A stretch of 64,000 bases of DNA. Origin: Soonwooa buanensis. Lineage in GTDB: Bacteria > Bacteroidota > Bacteroidia > Flavobacteriales > Weeksellaceae. Each line of letters opens with the position of its first letter. The stretch's first letter is position 1. The notes under the pieces were generated by a model, which was given only the letters and a program-made list of their open reading frames with translations, was not told where the DNA came from and searched no databases. Shown here in pieces: positions 1 to 7,303 of this stretch. Where the stretch lies: positions 186,649 to 250,648 of the forward strand of contig NZ_FUYZ01000004.1 of the NCBI RefSeq assembly GCF_900167905.1. Reading direction: 5' to 3'. The position numbers were made by a program, and so were the translations under genes.

Positions 1-1
1 T

Positions 2-640
2 TATTTTAAAGCAAAAAAGAATTTAGAATTTTCGGCTGACGAAATTAATATGTTGTTTGGAAGCATCCAATCCAATCAAGATTTTAATTATCAATATATT
101 GTTAATAATAAAGATGTACTTTCTAAATACATCGGCAACGACAACTATTCGCAGTTCATTTTCAGAGTTAATATTCAGAAGATTATTCAGGATGCAACTA
201 ACGTGGATAAAAAGACTTTTGATGAGCAATTATACATCAAAGAGGCGTCTAAATATATTTCTGCAGAAGAGGTTCAAAAATCGCTTTCTATTATTAAATT
301 AAGTTTTTATCAAAGCGTACAAAACTGGAAAGAGTACGAAAAGGCTGCTTTAGACGTTTTTAAAACTGGAGATGGCTTTTCAGCCGAAGATTTATTAACG
401 GCTGCTAAAAATTTTAGTGATCATATAACAACAAAATCTTCATTAGAAAGAGCCTCGATGTGGGCAGAAAAAGCTTTGATGACAGAAGATTCTTTCCGAA
501 CCAATGCGATGGTTGCTACACTTTATAACAAAATCGGAAAAAAGAGCGAAGCTAAAAGCTTTGCCGAATCTGCTGTAGCGCATTCGAAAGATCAAAATGT
601 TGATCTAACAGAGCTTAACAAAATTATCAATCAGAAATAA
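2..640 (+). CDS. C-terminal part of a thioredoxin-family (thiol:disulfide interchange-like) protein, cut by the window edge
   Basis: The reading frame is open from base 2 with no stop upstream, so the gene begins before the window; the ATG at 50 is probably internal. The visible 213 residues are helical and charged. The last 90 or so residues (S-A-E-D-L-L-T-A-A-K-N-F, then A-S-M-W-A-E-K-A-L, then A-M-V-A-T-L-Y-N-K-I-G-K-K-S-E-A) read like TPR-type helices. This matches the C-terminal half of Bacteroidota thioredoxin-family proteins that carry TPR-like tails; the thioredoxin fold itself would lie upstream and is not visible. The next gene starts 5 bases after the stop, so the three genes up to 1489 probably form one transcript. 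The family call is recognition only and moderately sure. Confidence 0.55.
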   Translation, partial: YFKAKKNLEFSADEINMLFGSIQSNQDFNYQYIVNNKDVLSKYIGNDNYSQFIFRVNIQKIIQDATNVDKKTFDEQLYIKEASKYISAEEVQKSLSIIKLSFYQSVQNWKEYEKAALDVFKTGDGFSAEDLLTAAKNFSDHITTKSSLERASMWAEKALMTEDSFRTNAMVATLYNKIGKKSEAKSFAESAVAHSKDQNVDLTELNKIINQK

Positions 641-645
641 AATAG

Positions 646-1284
646 ATGAGGAATATTCTTATTGCAGGATTACTTAGTGTAGGAAGTTTTGCTTTTGGAC
701 AGGAACAAGAATCTAACAATACAAAAGATTTAAGAATAAAAGCTAACCTACTAACCTTGCCGATAAGCATGATAAATGTTGGTGTAGAAAAGCAGATTAG
801 CGAACATTATACTGTACAAGCAGATGTTTTTGTGTCACCTTGGAAGTCGTTTGCGGGCAAACATGCACAAGCTTATTTGGTGGGATTCGATGGTCGATAT
901 TATTTCAGTAAGGCATTCGAAAAGTTTTATATCGGAGCCAATGTTTCTGGTGGATTTTTTAATATTCAAAAATGGAATTATTGGAACGACAACTTTTATG
1001 TTCATAAAAATGGTGAAGTAACGCCTTATATTCATTCTAATCTTTATCAAAAAGGATTTACGTTTATCCTTGGTGCAGTTGGCGGTTATCAATTCCAGTG
1101 GAACGATCATTGGGGACTTGATATTTATTTAGGAATTGGGACGATGCAGAGCTTCTATAAAGGCTATGATAAAGTAAGTGGCGACCGTTACGATAATCTT
1201 GAAGATCGCGCAGGACATGAGTGGGACAGAAGTGGCGAGTGGCTGCCTTATCGTGGCGGTGTGATGTTAACTTATAAACTTTAA
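646..1284 (+). CDS. DUF3575-like outer-membrane beta-barrel protein
   Basis: This 212-aa protein begins with a typical signal peptide (M-R-N-I-L-I-A-G-L-L-S-V-G-S-F-A-F-G-Q, cleavage near residue 19). The mature part alternates polar and aromatic residues, as in small outer-membrane barrels. The stretch R-I-K-A-N-L-L-T-L-P around residue 31 and the following V-G-V-E-K-Q are hallmarks of Bacteroidota DUF3575 proteins. Many Trp, Tyr and Gly residues (for example around 100-130 and 185-205) fit membrane beta strands. Function is unknown. It sits 5 bases downstream of the thioredoxin-family gene and 4 bases upstream of a small membrane protein, suggesting co-transcription in an envelope-related unit. 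Confidence 0.7.
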   Translation: MRNILIAGLLSVGSFAFGQEQESNNTKDLRIKANLLTLPISMINVGVEKQISEHYTVQADVFVSPWKSFAGKHAQAYLVGFDGRYYFSKAFEKFYIGANVSGGFFNIQKWNYWNDNFYVHKNGEVTPYIHSNLYQKGFTFILGAVGGYQFQWNDHWGLDIYLGIGTMQSFYKGYDKVSGDRYDNLEDRAGHEWDRSGEWLPYRGGVMLTYKL

Positions 1285-1288
1285 ACCA

Positions 1289-1489
1289 ATGAAGAAAATT
1301 TTAAATCCTAAATATCTTTTAATCGCAGTTGCAGTTTTTGTAGTTTTATTTTTAATGAATTACATTGGTAACGATAATCCAGACAAAGTAGAACGTGCCG
1401 TTTTAACAGGACTTGGTGGCGTTGCGGGACTTACAATATGGATGTTGTTCTTTAATAAGGATAATGATCCTCCACAAAATTTTGATTAA
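1289..1489 (+). CDS. Small two-helix membrane protein, function unknown
   Basis: A 66-aa protein with one clear hydrophobic helix at residues 9-26 and a second at about 40-56, followed by an acidic tail (N-K-D-N-D-P-P). It starts 4 bases after the stop of the upstream barrel gene and is followed by a strong hairpin at 1506-1529, so it is likely the last gene of that operon. I do not recognise a named family. Codon use and base composition match the neighbours. Confidence 0.6.
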   Translation: MKKILNPKYLLIAVAVFVVLFLMNYIGNDNPDKVERAVLTGLGGVAGLTIWMLFFNKDNDPPQNFD

Positions 1490-1505
1490 ATTATTAATAA
1501 ATAAG

Positions 1506-1532
1506 AAATCCACCCCAAAAGGTGGATTTTTA
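1506..1532 (+). terminator. Rho-independent terminator after the 3-gene operon
   Basis: Nine-base stem at 1506-1514 and 1521-1529 with a CCAAAA loop and a T-rich run. It lies 17 bases after the stop of the small membrane protein. Confidence 0.8.
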
Positions 1533-1648
1533 TCGATTGTTAATCGTGTCGTTTATATTAAAAGTGTGTTTTTCTTGATTTAATAAGATGTTTAAGTAGT
1601 TTGCAAGCATCGTGCCAAAAATTATTTCACTGAATTATAACAAATAGA

Positions 1649-1680
1649 AAATCCTCAAAATATTTGAGGATTTTTGTTTT
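1649..1680. terminator. Hairpin terminator at the 3' end of the namZ-like gene
   Basis: Perfect 11-bp stem, 1649-1659 with 1663-1673, A on one side and T on the other, so it could work in both directions. It lies 17-48 bases beyond the stop of the minus-strand gene that ends at 1697. Confidence 0.7.
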
Positions 1681-1696
1681 TATATCAATAGATGTT

Positions 1697-2896
1697 TTAG
1701 TTAGGATAGATAAGATATTTGTTTCTTATTTTACTAAATGCTTCAAGATCAGACTTCCACGAGTTTCGGATGTCTTTTTCGGATTTTCTTGAGATTAATT
1801 GTTTCCTTAATTCGTCGCTCCCTGCTAATTTATCAAAGAATAAATTTTTCAAAAAGAATTGCTTTTTCGAATGGTCAAAATTTTTGTAAGCTTTCAATAA
1901 CCAAGCGATATCGAGTTTTCTAAGATCGCTTTTATCTTTACTAAGATTTTCTCCGTAACATAATTGACCATTCAGGAAAGGATCTTTTGCACCATAATTA
2001 GGTTTTGGCGTGAAGCTATAGTCCATACTTTTAATCCAAGGCGAACCGTATATTTGGAAAGGGAAATCCGTTCCTCGACCAACCGAAACTTCCGTCCCTT
2101 CAAAAAAGCAAAGACTTGGATAAAGATTTATCGATTGGTCATTTGGAAGATTAGGCGATGGACGCTCCGAAATTGGATAACGTTTTTGTTTGTGATAATT
2201 TTTCATTGGGATGATTTCGTAATCGCAAGTCACACCGTTTTTCATCCACTTTTCACCATTTACCATTTTGCCATATTCGCCAATCGTCAATCCATAGATA
2301 ACAGGCACTTGATGCAATCCAACAAAGCTCGACCATTTTTCTTTTAAGACAGGACCGTCGATGTAGCCATCGTGCGGATTTGGTCGGTCAAGAAGCATTA
2401 CAGGAATATTATTTTCCGCCGCCGCTTCCATTACATAAGTCAAAGTCGAAATGTACGTGTAAAATCTCACCCCAACATCCTGAATATCAAAAAGGATGAG
2501 ATCTGCGCCTTTTAGTTGATCGTTGCTTGGTTTTTTATTTTTACCATACAACGAAACAATTGGTAGGTTGGTTTTGGTATCGATACCATTTTTGATATGT
2601 TCGCCAGCGTCAGCATCACCACGGAAACCATGTTCGGGTGCAAAAATACTTTTGATGTTTATTTTTTTCTCTACTAAAAAGTCAACAAGATGTTGTTTGT
2701 TTTCCAAAAGCGAAGTTTGGTTGGCAACGACGATGATGTTTTTTTTGCTTTTAAGTTTTTCTAAATAAAGTTCGGGTTGGTCAGCGCCAGTTCGGAAGCT
2801 TGTGTTTGCGATATTTTGAGCACCTAAATTTTGGTTGATTCCAAAATAAATTAGGCACATCAAAACTAAATGTTTAATTTTGAACTCTAAAATCAT
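1697..2896 (-). CDS. NamZ-like exo-beta-N-acetylmuramidase (DUF1343 family), secreted
   Basis: DUF1343 protein of 399 aa. The family includes NamZ, which removes terminal N-acetylmuramic acid from peptidoglycan fragments outside the cytoplasm. Diagnostic stretches are F-A-P-E-H-G-F-R-G-D-A-D-A-G-E, L-I-F-D-I-Q-D-V-G-V-R-F-Y-T-Y, L-D-R-P-N-P-H and E-G-T-E-V-S-V-G-R-G-T-D-F-P-F. I start it at the ATG at 2896, which gives a normal signal peptide (K-I-K-H, then a hydrophobic core, then G-A-Q at about residue 26). An in-frame ATG at 2953 would add 19 residues in front of the signal peptide and push the gene deep into the divergent permease gene. Even from 2896 the 5' end overlaps the neighbour's ATG at 2880. 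Confidence 0.85.
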   Translation of the reverse strand: MILEFKIKHLVLMCLIYFGINQNLGAQNIANTSFRTGADQPELYLEKLKSKKNIIVVANQTSLLENKQHLVDFLVEKKINIKSIFAPEHGFRGDADAGEHIKNGIDTKTNLPIVSLYGKNKKPSNDQLKGADLILFDIQDVGVRFYTYISTLTYVMEAAAENNIPVMLLDRPNPHDGYIDGPVLKEKWSSFVGLHQVPVIYGLTIGEYGKMVNGEKWMKNGVTCDYEIIPMKNYHKQKRYPISERPSPNLPNDQSINLYPSLCFFEGTEVSVGRGTDFPFQIYGSPWIKSMDYSFTPKPNYGAKDPFLNGQLCYGENLSKDKSDLRKLDIAWLLKAYKNFDHSKKQFFLKNLFFDKLAGSDELRKQLISRKSEKDIRNSWKSDLEAFSKIRNKYLIYPN

Positions 2897-4130
2897 TAAG
2901 TTGAATTTTCCTGTATTTTTTTCTAAAAAAATTGCCTTTTCCAAAGATAACAAAAATAATCTATCAAAGGTTATTGTCTACATCGGGCGCATCTCGGTTG
3001 CGTTAGGGATAATTGTGTCGCTGATTACCGTGGCAACAGGTCTTGGATCCAAAAAAGCAATAGAAAACAGAATTTCCAATTTTAGTGGTGATATTACTGT
3101 TAAGTCGACGCGCTCTAATAATTCTTATAACTCTTCTGTTTTAGACAAAAAAGGTCTTAATCTTAAAGCTCTAAAATCACTGGATGAAGTTGCAGGCGTA
3201 CAATCCTATGCAACAGTTAGTGGGATTTTAAGAACCGAAAAAAACTTCTCGGGCGTTATCCTAAAAGGTGTTGGGAAAGATTTTGATAAAGAAAGATTCC
3301 AAAGTTTTATGGTCGCAGGAAGTATTCCTAACTATAATGAGGACGGCTATAACAACGAAATTATCTTGTCCGAAAAAACGGCTAACGACTTAGATTTAAA
3401 ACCAAAAGATAGCATTGTTGCGATCTTTTCTAAGGAAGAACAAAAACCAATTTATAGAAAATTTGTTGTCACAGGAATTTATAAAACGGACATTAAATTA
3501 GTTGACGACCTTTATATGATTGGCGACATCAATCATGTTAGAAAAATCCAAGGACTGCAACCAGAAGATATTGGTGGGATGGATATTTTCCTAAAAGACA
3601 ACGCGAATATGACCCGCGAATATCCCGAAATCGAAAAATATATCGGTTACAAAAACTATGCAGAACGCGTTATCGATCGATATCCGCAGATTTTGGATTG
3701 GATTAATATTTTTAATCAAAACATCAGTTTGATTATCACGATTATGCTTTTGGTGGTGGTTATTAACATCGTCATGGTACTTTTAATTTTAATCATTGAA
3801 AGAACAAATTCCATAGGACTTTTAAAAACATTTGGTGCAACTAATGGTCAGATTCGAGCGATTTTTATTAATTATACTTTGATGATTATGGTGCCTGGAT
3901 TAATTATAGGTAATGTCGTTGGCGTTGGTCTATTGTTGATTCAAAAGTATTTTGGTATTATTAAACTCGATCCCAAAAACTATTTTATTAGTACCGTTCC
4001 TGTGGATCTCAATCCAGTGCATATCATTTCGATATCGTTGGGAATTCTTATAACATCCGCAATTGTGATGATTATCCCAAGTTATTTAATAAGTAAGATT
4101 TCCCCAGTGAAGTCTATTAAATACGATTAA
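2880..4130 (+). CDS. FtsX/LolC-E-like ABC transporter permease
   Basis: A 416-aa inner-membrane protein with the MacB/FtsX layout: one helix near residues 34-52, a large periplasmic domain (about 60-270), then three C-terminal helices (about 280-305, 330-355, 385-405). The segment E-R-T-N-S-I-G-L-L-K-T-F-G-A-T after the second helix is typical of LolC/E-type lipoprotein-releasing permeases. The role is probably extraction of lipoproteins from the inner membrane together with an ATPase encoded elsewhere. The start is uncertain: the ATG at 2880 overlaps the divergent namZ-like gene by 17 bases, whereas relatives that I recall begin near M-N-F-P, which here corresponds to a TTG codon at 2901. 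A second permease of this superfamily lies at 39028. Confidence 0.8.
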   Translation: MNSKIIKLNFPVFFSKKIAFSKDNKNNLSKVIVYIGRISVALGIIVSLITVATGLGSKKAIENRISNFSGDITVKSTRSNNSYNSSVLDKKGLNLKALKSLDEVAGVQSYATVSGILRTEKNFSGVILKGVGKDFDKERFQSFMVAGSIPNYNEDGYNNEIILSEKTANDLDLKPKDSIVAIFSKEEQKPIYRKFVVTGIYKTDIKLVDDLYMIGDINHVRKIQGLQPEDIGGMDIFLKDNANMTREYPEIEKYIGYKNYAERVIDRYPQILDWINIFNQNISLIITIMLLVVVINIVMVLLILIIERTNSIGLLKTFGATNGQIRAIFINYTLMIMVPGLIIGNVVGVGLLLIQKYFGIIKLDPKNYFISTVPVDLNPVHIISISLGILITSAIVMIIPSYLISKISPVKSIKYD

Positions 4131-4149
4131 TTTTCAGAAAAAATATTTT

Positions 4150-5133
4150 ATGAAATATTATAATAACATTTTAGAAACCATTGGCAATACGCCATTGGTA
4201 AAGCTTAACAAAGTATTGGGAGAAGATTTTCCTGCTTTGGTTTTAGCAAAAGTAGAAACGACCAATCCTGGTAATTCTGTTAAAGACAGAATGGCGCTTA
4301 AGATGATTGAAGATGCTGAAAAAGACGGACGTCTAAAACCAGGCGGAACCATCATTGAAGGGACTTCTGGTAACACAGGTATGGGATTGGCTTTGGCGGC
4401 GATTATCAAAGGTTACAAATGTATTTTTGTGACGAACGCGAAACAGTCAAAAGAAAAATGCGATATTCTTCGCGCTGTTGGTGCAGAAGTTATCGTTTGT
4501 CCGACAGATGTTAAACCGACTGATCCACGCTCTTATTATTCAGTTTCAAAAAGATTAGCGAAAGAAACCGAAAATGGTTGGTATGTTAATCAATACGATA
4601 ATTTGTCAAACAGAACCGCGCATTACGAGCAAACGGCTCCCGAAATTTGGGATCAAGTAGAAGGGAAGTTGACGCATTTTGTAGCTGGAGCAGGGACTGG
4701 AGGTACAGTCACAGGTTGTGGTATGTTCTTCAAAGAGAAAAATCCAAACATCAAAGTAATCGGTGTGGATACTTATGGTTCGATTCTTAAAGAATTCCAC
4801 GAGACTGGCGAATTGCATTACGATCATGCCTATTCTTACATTACAGAAGGAATTGGAGAGGATATTATCCCAGACAATTATGATATGTCGGTGATTGATC
4901 ATTTCGAAAAAGTAACCGATAAAGACGGTGCGATCTATGCTAGAAAACTGGCGAAAGAAGAAGGGATTTTCTGTGGTTATTCTGCGGGAAGTGCGATGTC
5001 GGCTTTGGTACAGATGAAGGATCAGTTCACCAAAGATGACGTTATTGTTGTATTGTTACACGACCACGGAAGCCGTTATGTAGCCAAAATCTACAACGAC
5101 GAGTGGATGAAAGAAATGGGTTGGCTAGACTAA
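4150..5133 (+). CDS. PLP-dependent cysteine synthase / cystathionine beta-synthase family enzyme
   Basis: A 327-aa fold-type II PLP enzyme. The PLP lysine is K45 in N-P-G-N-S-V-K-D-R, the substrate loop is E-G-T-S-G-N-T-G (70-77), and the phosphate-binding loop is G-A-G-T-G-G-T-V-T-G (about 181-190). The C-terminal end H-D-H-G-S-R-Y-V-A-K-I-Y-N-D-E-W-M is typical of cystathionine beta-synthases without CBS regulatory domains. It would therefore either make cystathionine from serine and homocysteine or make cysteine from O-acetylserine and sulfide; sequence alone does not decide. It starts 19 bases after the permease stop and is followed at 5161 by a hairpin that lies within a repeat element. 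Confidence 0.85.
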   Translation: MKYYNNILETIGNTPLVKLNKVLGEDFPALVLAKVETTNPGNSVKDRMALKMIEDAEKDGRLKPGGTIIEGTSGNTGMGLALAAIIKGYKCIFVTNAKQSKEKCDILRAVGAEVIVCPTDVKPTDPRSYYSVSKRLAKETENGWYVNQYDNLSNRTAHYEQTAPEIWDQVEGKLTHFVAGAGTGGTVTGCGMFFKEKNPNIKVIGVDTYGSILKEFHETGELHYDHAYSYITEGIGEDIIPDNYDMSVIDHFEKVTDKDGAIYARKLAKEEGIFCGYSAGSAMSALVQMKDQFTKDDVIVVLLHDHGSRYVAKIYNDEWMKEMGWLD

Positions 5134-5150
5134 CATTTTTAAAGTATTTT

Positions 5151-5300
5151 GGGCGTGCCCACAATAATAAAGACTGCTTAATATGGGCAGTCTTTTTTAT
5201 TGTGGTCGGTCTCCATGCAGTCGCTGTTATGCTCGGACGGCTCCGCTGCGCTCCGCCGCCTCGCATAACGAGCTCCAACAATGCATTTCGCCCTCACGCA
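5151..5300. repeat. GC-rich palindromic intergenic element A (REP-like)
   Basis: The element starts with GGGCGTGCCC (5151-5160) and ends with TTCGCCCTCACGCA (5287-5300). It holds two hairpins: 5161-5177 with 5187-5203 (17 bp, one mismatch, A/T flanked, so it can also serve as the terminator of the upstream gene), and an outer stem GTTATGC/GCATAAC at 5225-5231 and 5263-5269. Its flanking blocks recur almost unchanged at 40621-40767, but the hairpin sequences differ completely. I take it to be a REP-like element of the kind often moved by RAYT transposases; no transposase is in this window. Confidence 0.7.
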
Positions 5301-5337
5301 AAATGTGGGTAGAAAGTAAGATTAAATTCATTTCTTT

Positions 5338-6183
5338 TTATTCAAAAACCTCAAAGTTTTCTCCATCAAAACTAGCAAATACCATTGTCGGATAAGAATC
5401 TTGATGGAAAATATTGCCTTTATTATCGATGCCAATTGCACCAGCAAAACCATCGATTTGTTTTAATTCAATAAAGGTTTTAGCAAAAGCATCTTCTATG
5501 CTCATACCGTCTGTGACGCGCGTAACAATTTTTGCAGAAGTGGCATTGCTGACGATATCTTCGCCAACACCAGTACAACTAACCGCACAATATTCATTTG
5601 TGTAATTTCCAGCAACAGTAGCAGAATCAGAGATTCGTCCTGGGATTTCAAAACCTTTTCCACCTGTTGAAGTTGCCACAGCCAATTTTCCATTGCTGTC
5701 GATGGCAACTGCGCCTACTGTACCTTTACCACCAGTTTTTAGTTTAGCTTCATATTCACTTCTACGTTGAGGGATTTCGGTTGAAAAATCTTCAAAGCCA
5801 TGTTCTGTTGCGTAATTTTTAGCACCAGAACCGCCCAAAACGCGGTCGTCTTCTTGTCGTAAAGCTTTCGCTACAAAAATGGGATTTTTAACATTTTCGA
5901 TATTAATAACACCACTTAGTTTTTGCGAATCGCCATCCATAATGGCAGCACTCATACGGATAACGCCATCACTTTGTATTTGTGATCCAATTCCTGCATT
6001 AAAGAGCTCATCATCTTCCAATAAAGACACAGCATAAGCTACGGTATCATAAGAAGAATTTGATTTTAAAAACTCATAAGACTTTTCAATAATAGATTTT
6101 AGAGCGTTTTGCTTTGCAATTTTAGTGTCGTGCGATTGGTCACTTTCCGAGAAAAAACCACCGTGAATAATAAGCTTCATCAT
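5338..6183 (-). CDS. iaaA: Isoaspartyl peptidase / L-asparaginase (Ntn hydrolase)
   Basis: A 281-aa plant-type asparaginase/isoaspartyl dipeptidase, made as a precursor that cuts itself to expose the catalytic threonine. That residue is T155 in G-G-K-G-T-V-G-A-V-A; other signatures are I-I-H-G-G near the start, F-N-A-G-I-G-S at 61-67 and A-T-S-T-G-G. These enzymes hydrolyse beta-aspartyl dipeptides, including the beta-Asp-Arg released from cyanophycin. The gene starts one base after the stop of cphB, and that context supports a role in cyanophycin breakdown yielding aspartate and arginine. The enzyme is somewhat shorter than typical 310-320-aa relatives, mainly in the linker before T155. Confidence 0.9.
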   Translation of the reverse strand: MMKLIIHGGFFSESDQSHDTKIAKQNALKSIIEKSYEFLKSNSSYDTVAYAVSLLEDDELFNAGIGSQIQSDGVIRMSAAIMDGDSQKLSGVINIENVKNPIFVAKALRQEDDRVLGGSGAKNYATEHGFEDFSTEIPQRRSEYEAKLKTGGKGTVGAVAIDSNGKLAVATSTGGKGFEIPGRISDSATVAGNYTNEYCAVSCTGVGEDIVSNATSAKIVTRVTDGMSIEDAFAKTFIELKQIDGFAGAIGIDNKGNIFHQDSYPTMVFASFDGENFEVFE

Positions 6184-6184
6184 A

Positions 6185-7072
6185 TTAATTAACTTGCGGA
6201 ATCGGACTGTATTGAGAGTTAATAATCGTCATATCACGTGTTGTAAGATTGTAAGTATCGTTCATCGACATTACATTTACAATAAGATTTTCTATAGAAA
6301 TTGGTTGTCCCATTTCGACATTTGTAAGATTGGTGTCTTTTATAAAACGACCATCTACAATAATAACAAGACCAGATCCAATGGCTGTCATTACATCACC
6401 TGAGATAAAAAGTCCAGTATCTTCACCCAAACCAACGCCCAAAGTACGAGGATTGTTAACCACCGCTTGGAAGAGACGCCCCATTCTGCCACGTTGTACA
6501 AAGTGTGTATCCACGGTAACATTTTCGATGAGGCCGAGACCTTGCGTCATTTTAATTTCACCTTTTAGAAGTGCTTCTGTGCTACTTCCTTGGTAGATCA
6601 TATTTTCGGAAGCCGCAGCTGCACCAGCAGAAGTACCAGCATAGATAAAATCTTCATTTTGATACTTGTTTAATAATGCATCATGGAAAAGCGTTCCACC
6701 CAAAATTGAAGTCAAACGCAATTGATCTCCACCGGTGAACATCACAACATCCGCAGCATTTATTCTTGCAACGATCTCGTCGCTGTTAGCTTGCTCACGT
6801 GTGAAGATATCCAAAACGTTGACATGCTTCGCGCCTAGATGCGTGAAAGCTTTGATATATTCTGGTCCTACGATATCAGGGATTTGAGAGGCTGTCGTAA
6901 TTATTTCGATAACAGAATCTTCTTTCAGACGAGATTCTGAAATAATTTTCTTTAAAATACCTCTTTCAAAAAAGTTAAGATTTTTCTCTACATCTTGGTC
7001 GTATGATACTTCGGAAAAGCTGCCGACATTAACGGCGCCTCCTATGATCACTAATTTTCCTATCGGTTTCAT
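6185..7072 (-). CDS. cphB: Cyanophycinase
   Basis: A 295-aa serine peptidase of the S51-related cyanophycinase family, which cleaves cyanophycin into beta-Asp-Arg dipeptides. Visible motifs are L-V-I-I-G-G-A at 7-13, F-T-G-G-D-Q at 112-117 and the nucleophile elbow G-T-S-A-G-A-A with catalytic S148. No signal peptide is seen, which is consistent with intracellular turnover of cyanophycin granules. It is divergent from cphA across a 231-base gap and directly followed by the isoaspartyl peptidase, so synthesis and degradation arms face away from each other and can be controlled separately. Confidence 0.93.
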   Translation of the reverse strand: MKPIGKLVIIGGAVNVGSFSEVSYDQDVEKNLNFFERGILKKIISESRLKEDSVIEIITTASQIPDIVGPEYIKAFTHLGAKHVNVLDIFTREQANSDEIVARINAADVVMFTGGDQLRLTSILGGTLFHDALLNKYQNEDFIYAGTSAGAAAASENMIYQGSSTEALLKGEIKMTQGLGLIENVTVDTHFVQRGRMGRLFQAVVNNPRTLGVGLGEDTGLFISGDVMTAIGSGLVIIVDGRFIKDTNLTNVEMGQPISIENLIVNVMSMNDTYNLTTRDMTIINSQYSPIPQVN

Positions 7073-7268
7073 ATTACAAAATTAAGAATTATTAATATGC
7101 AATCTCTTTAATATGTATCGCTATTGATAATTTCGATTTAGTTCTTTAAAACTGAAAAATTAATAAAAAATTTTAAAACTTCCGAATTAATATTGTTGAA
7201 AATTAATTGGTTTGCATTTTCTAATAAAATATTAATTGTTTTGAATGTTAATTATTAGGAAAATCTTT

Positions 7269-7276
7269 TATCTTTG
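7269..7276 (+). promoter_or_regulatory. Candidate -7 box of the cphA promoter
   Basis: TATCTTTG fits the Bacteroidota -7 consensus TAnnTTTG and lies 27 bases before the cphA ATG. The nearest upstream TTG (7241-7243) is 25 bases away, longer than the usual spacing, so the -33 element is unclear. Confidence 0.5.
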
Positions 7277-7303
7277 ATTATAACGATTAAAAAATGATAA
7301 AAT

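Noticed and set aside
5103..5395. Plus-strand frames of 69-70 codons across element A
   Set aside because: They run through the palindromic repeat and antisense to the end of the isoaspartyl peptidase gene; the sequence is structural repeat, not coding.
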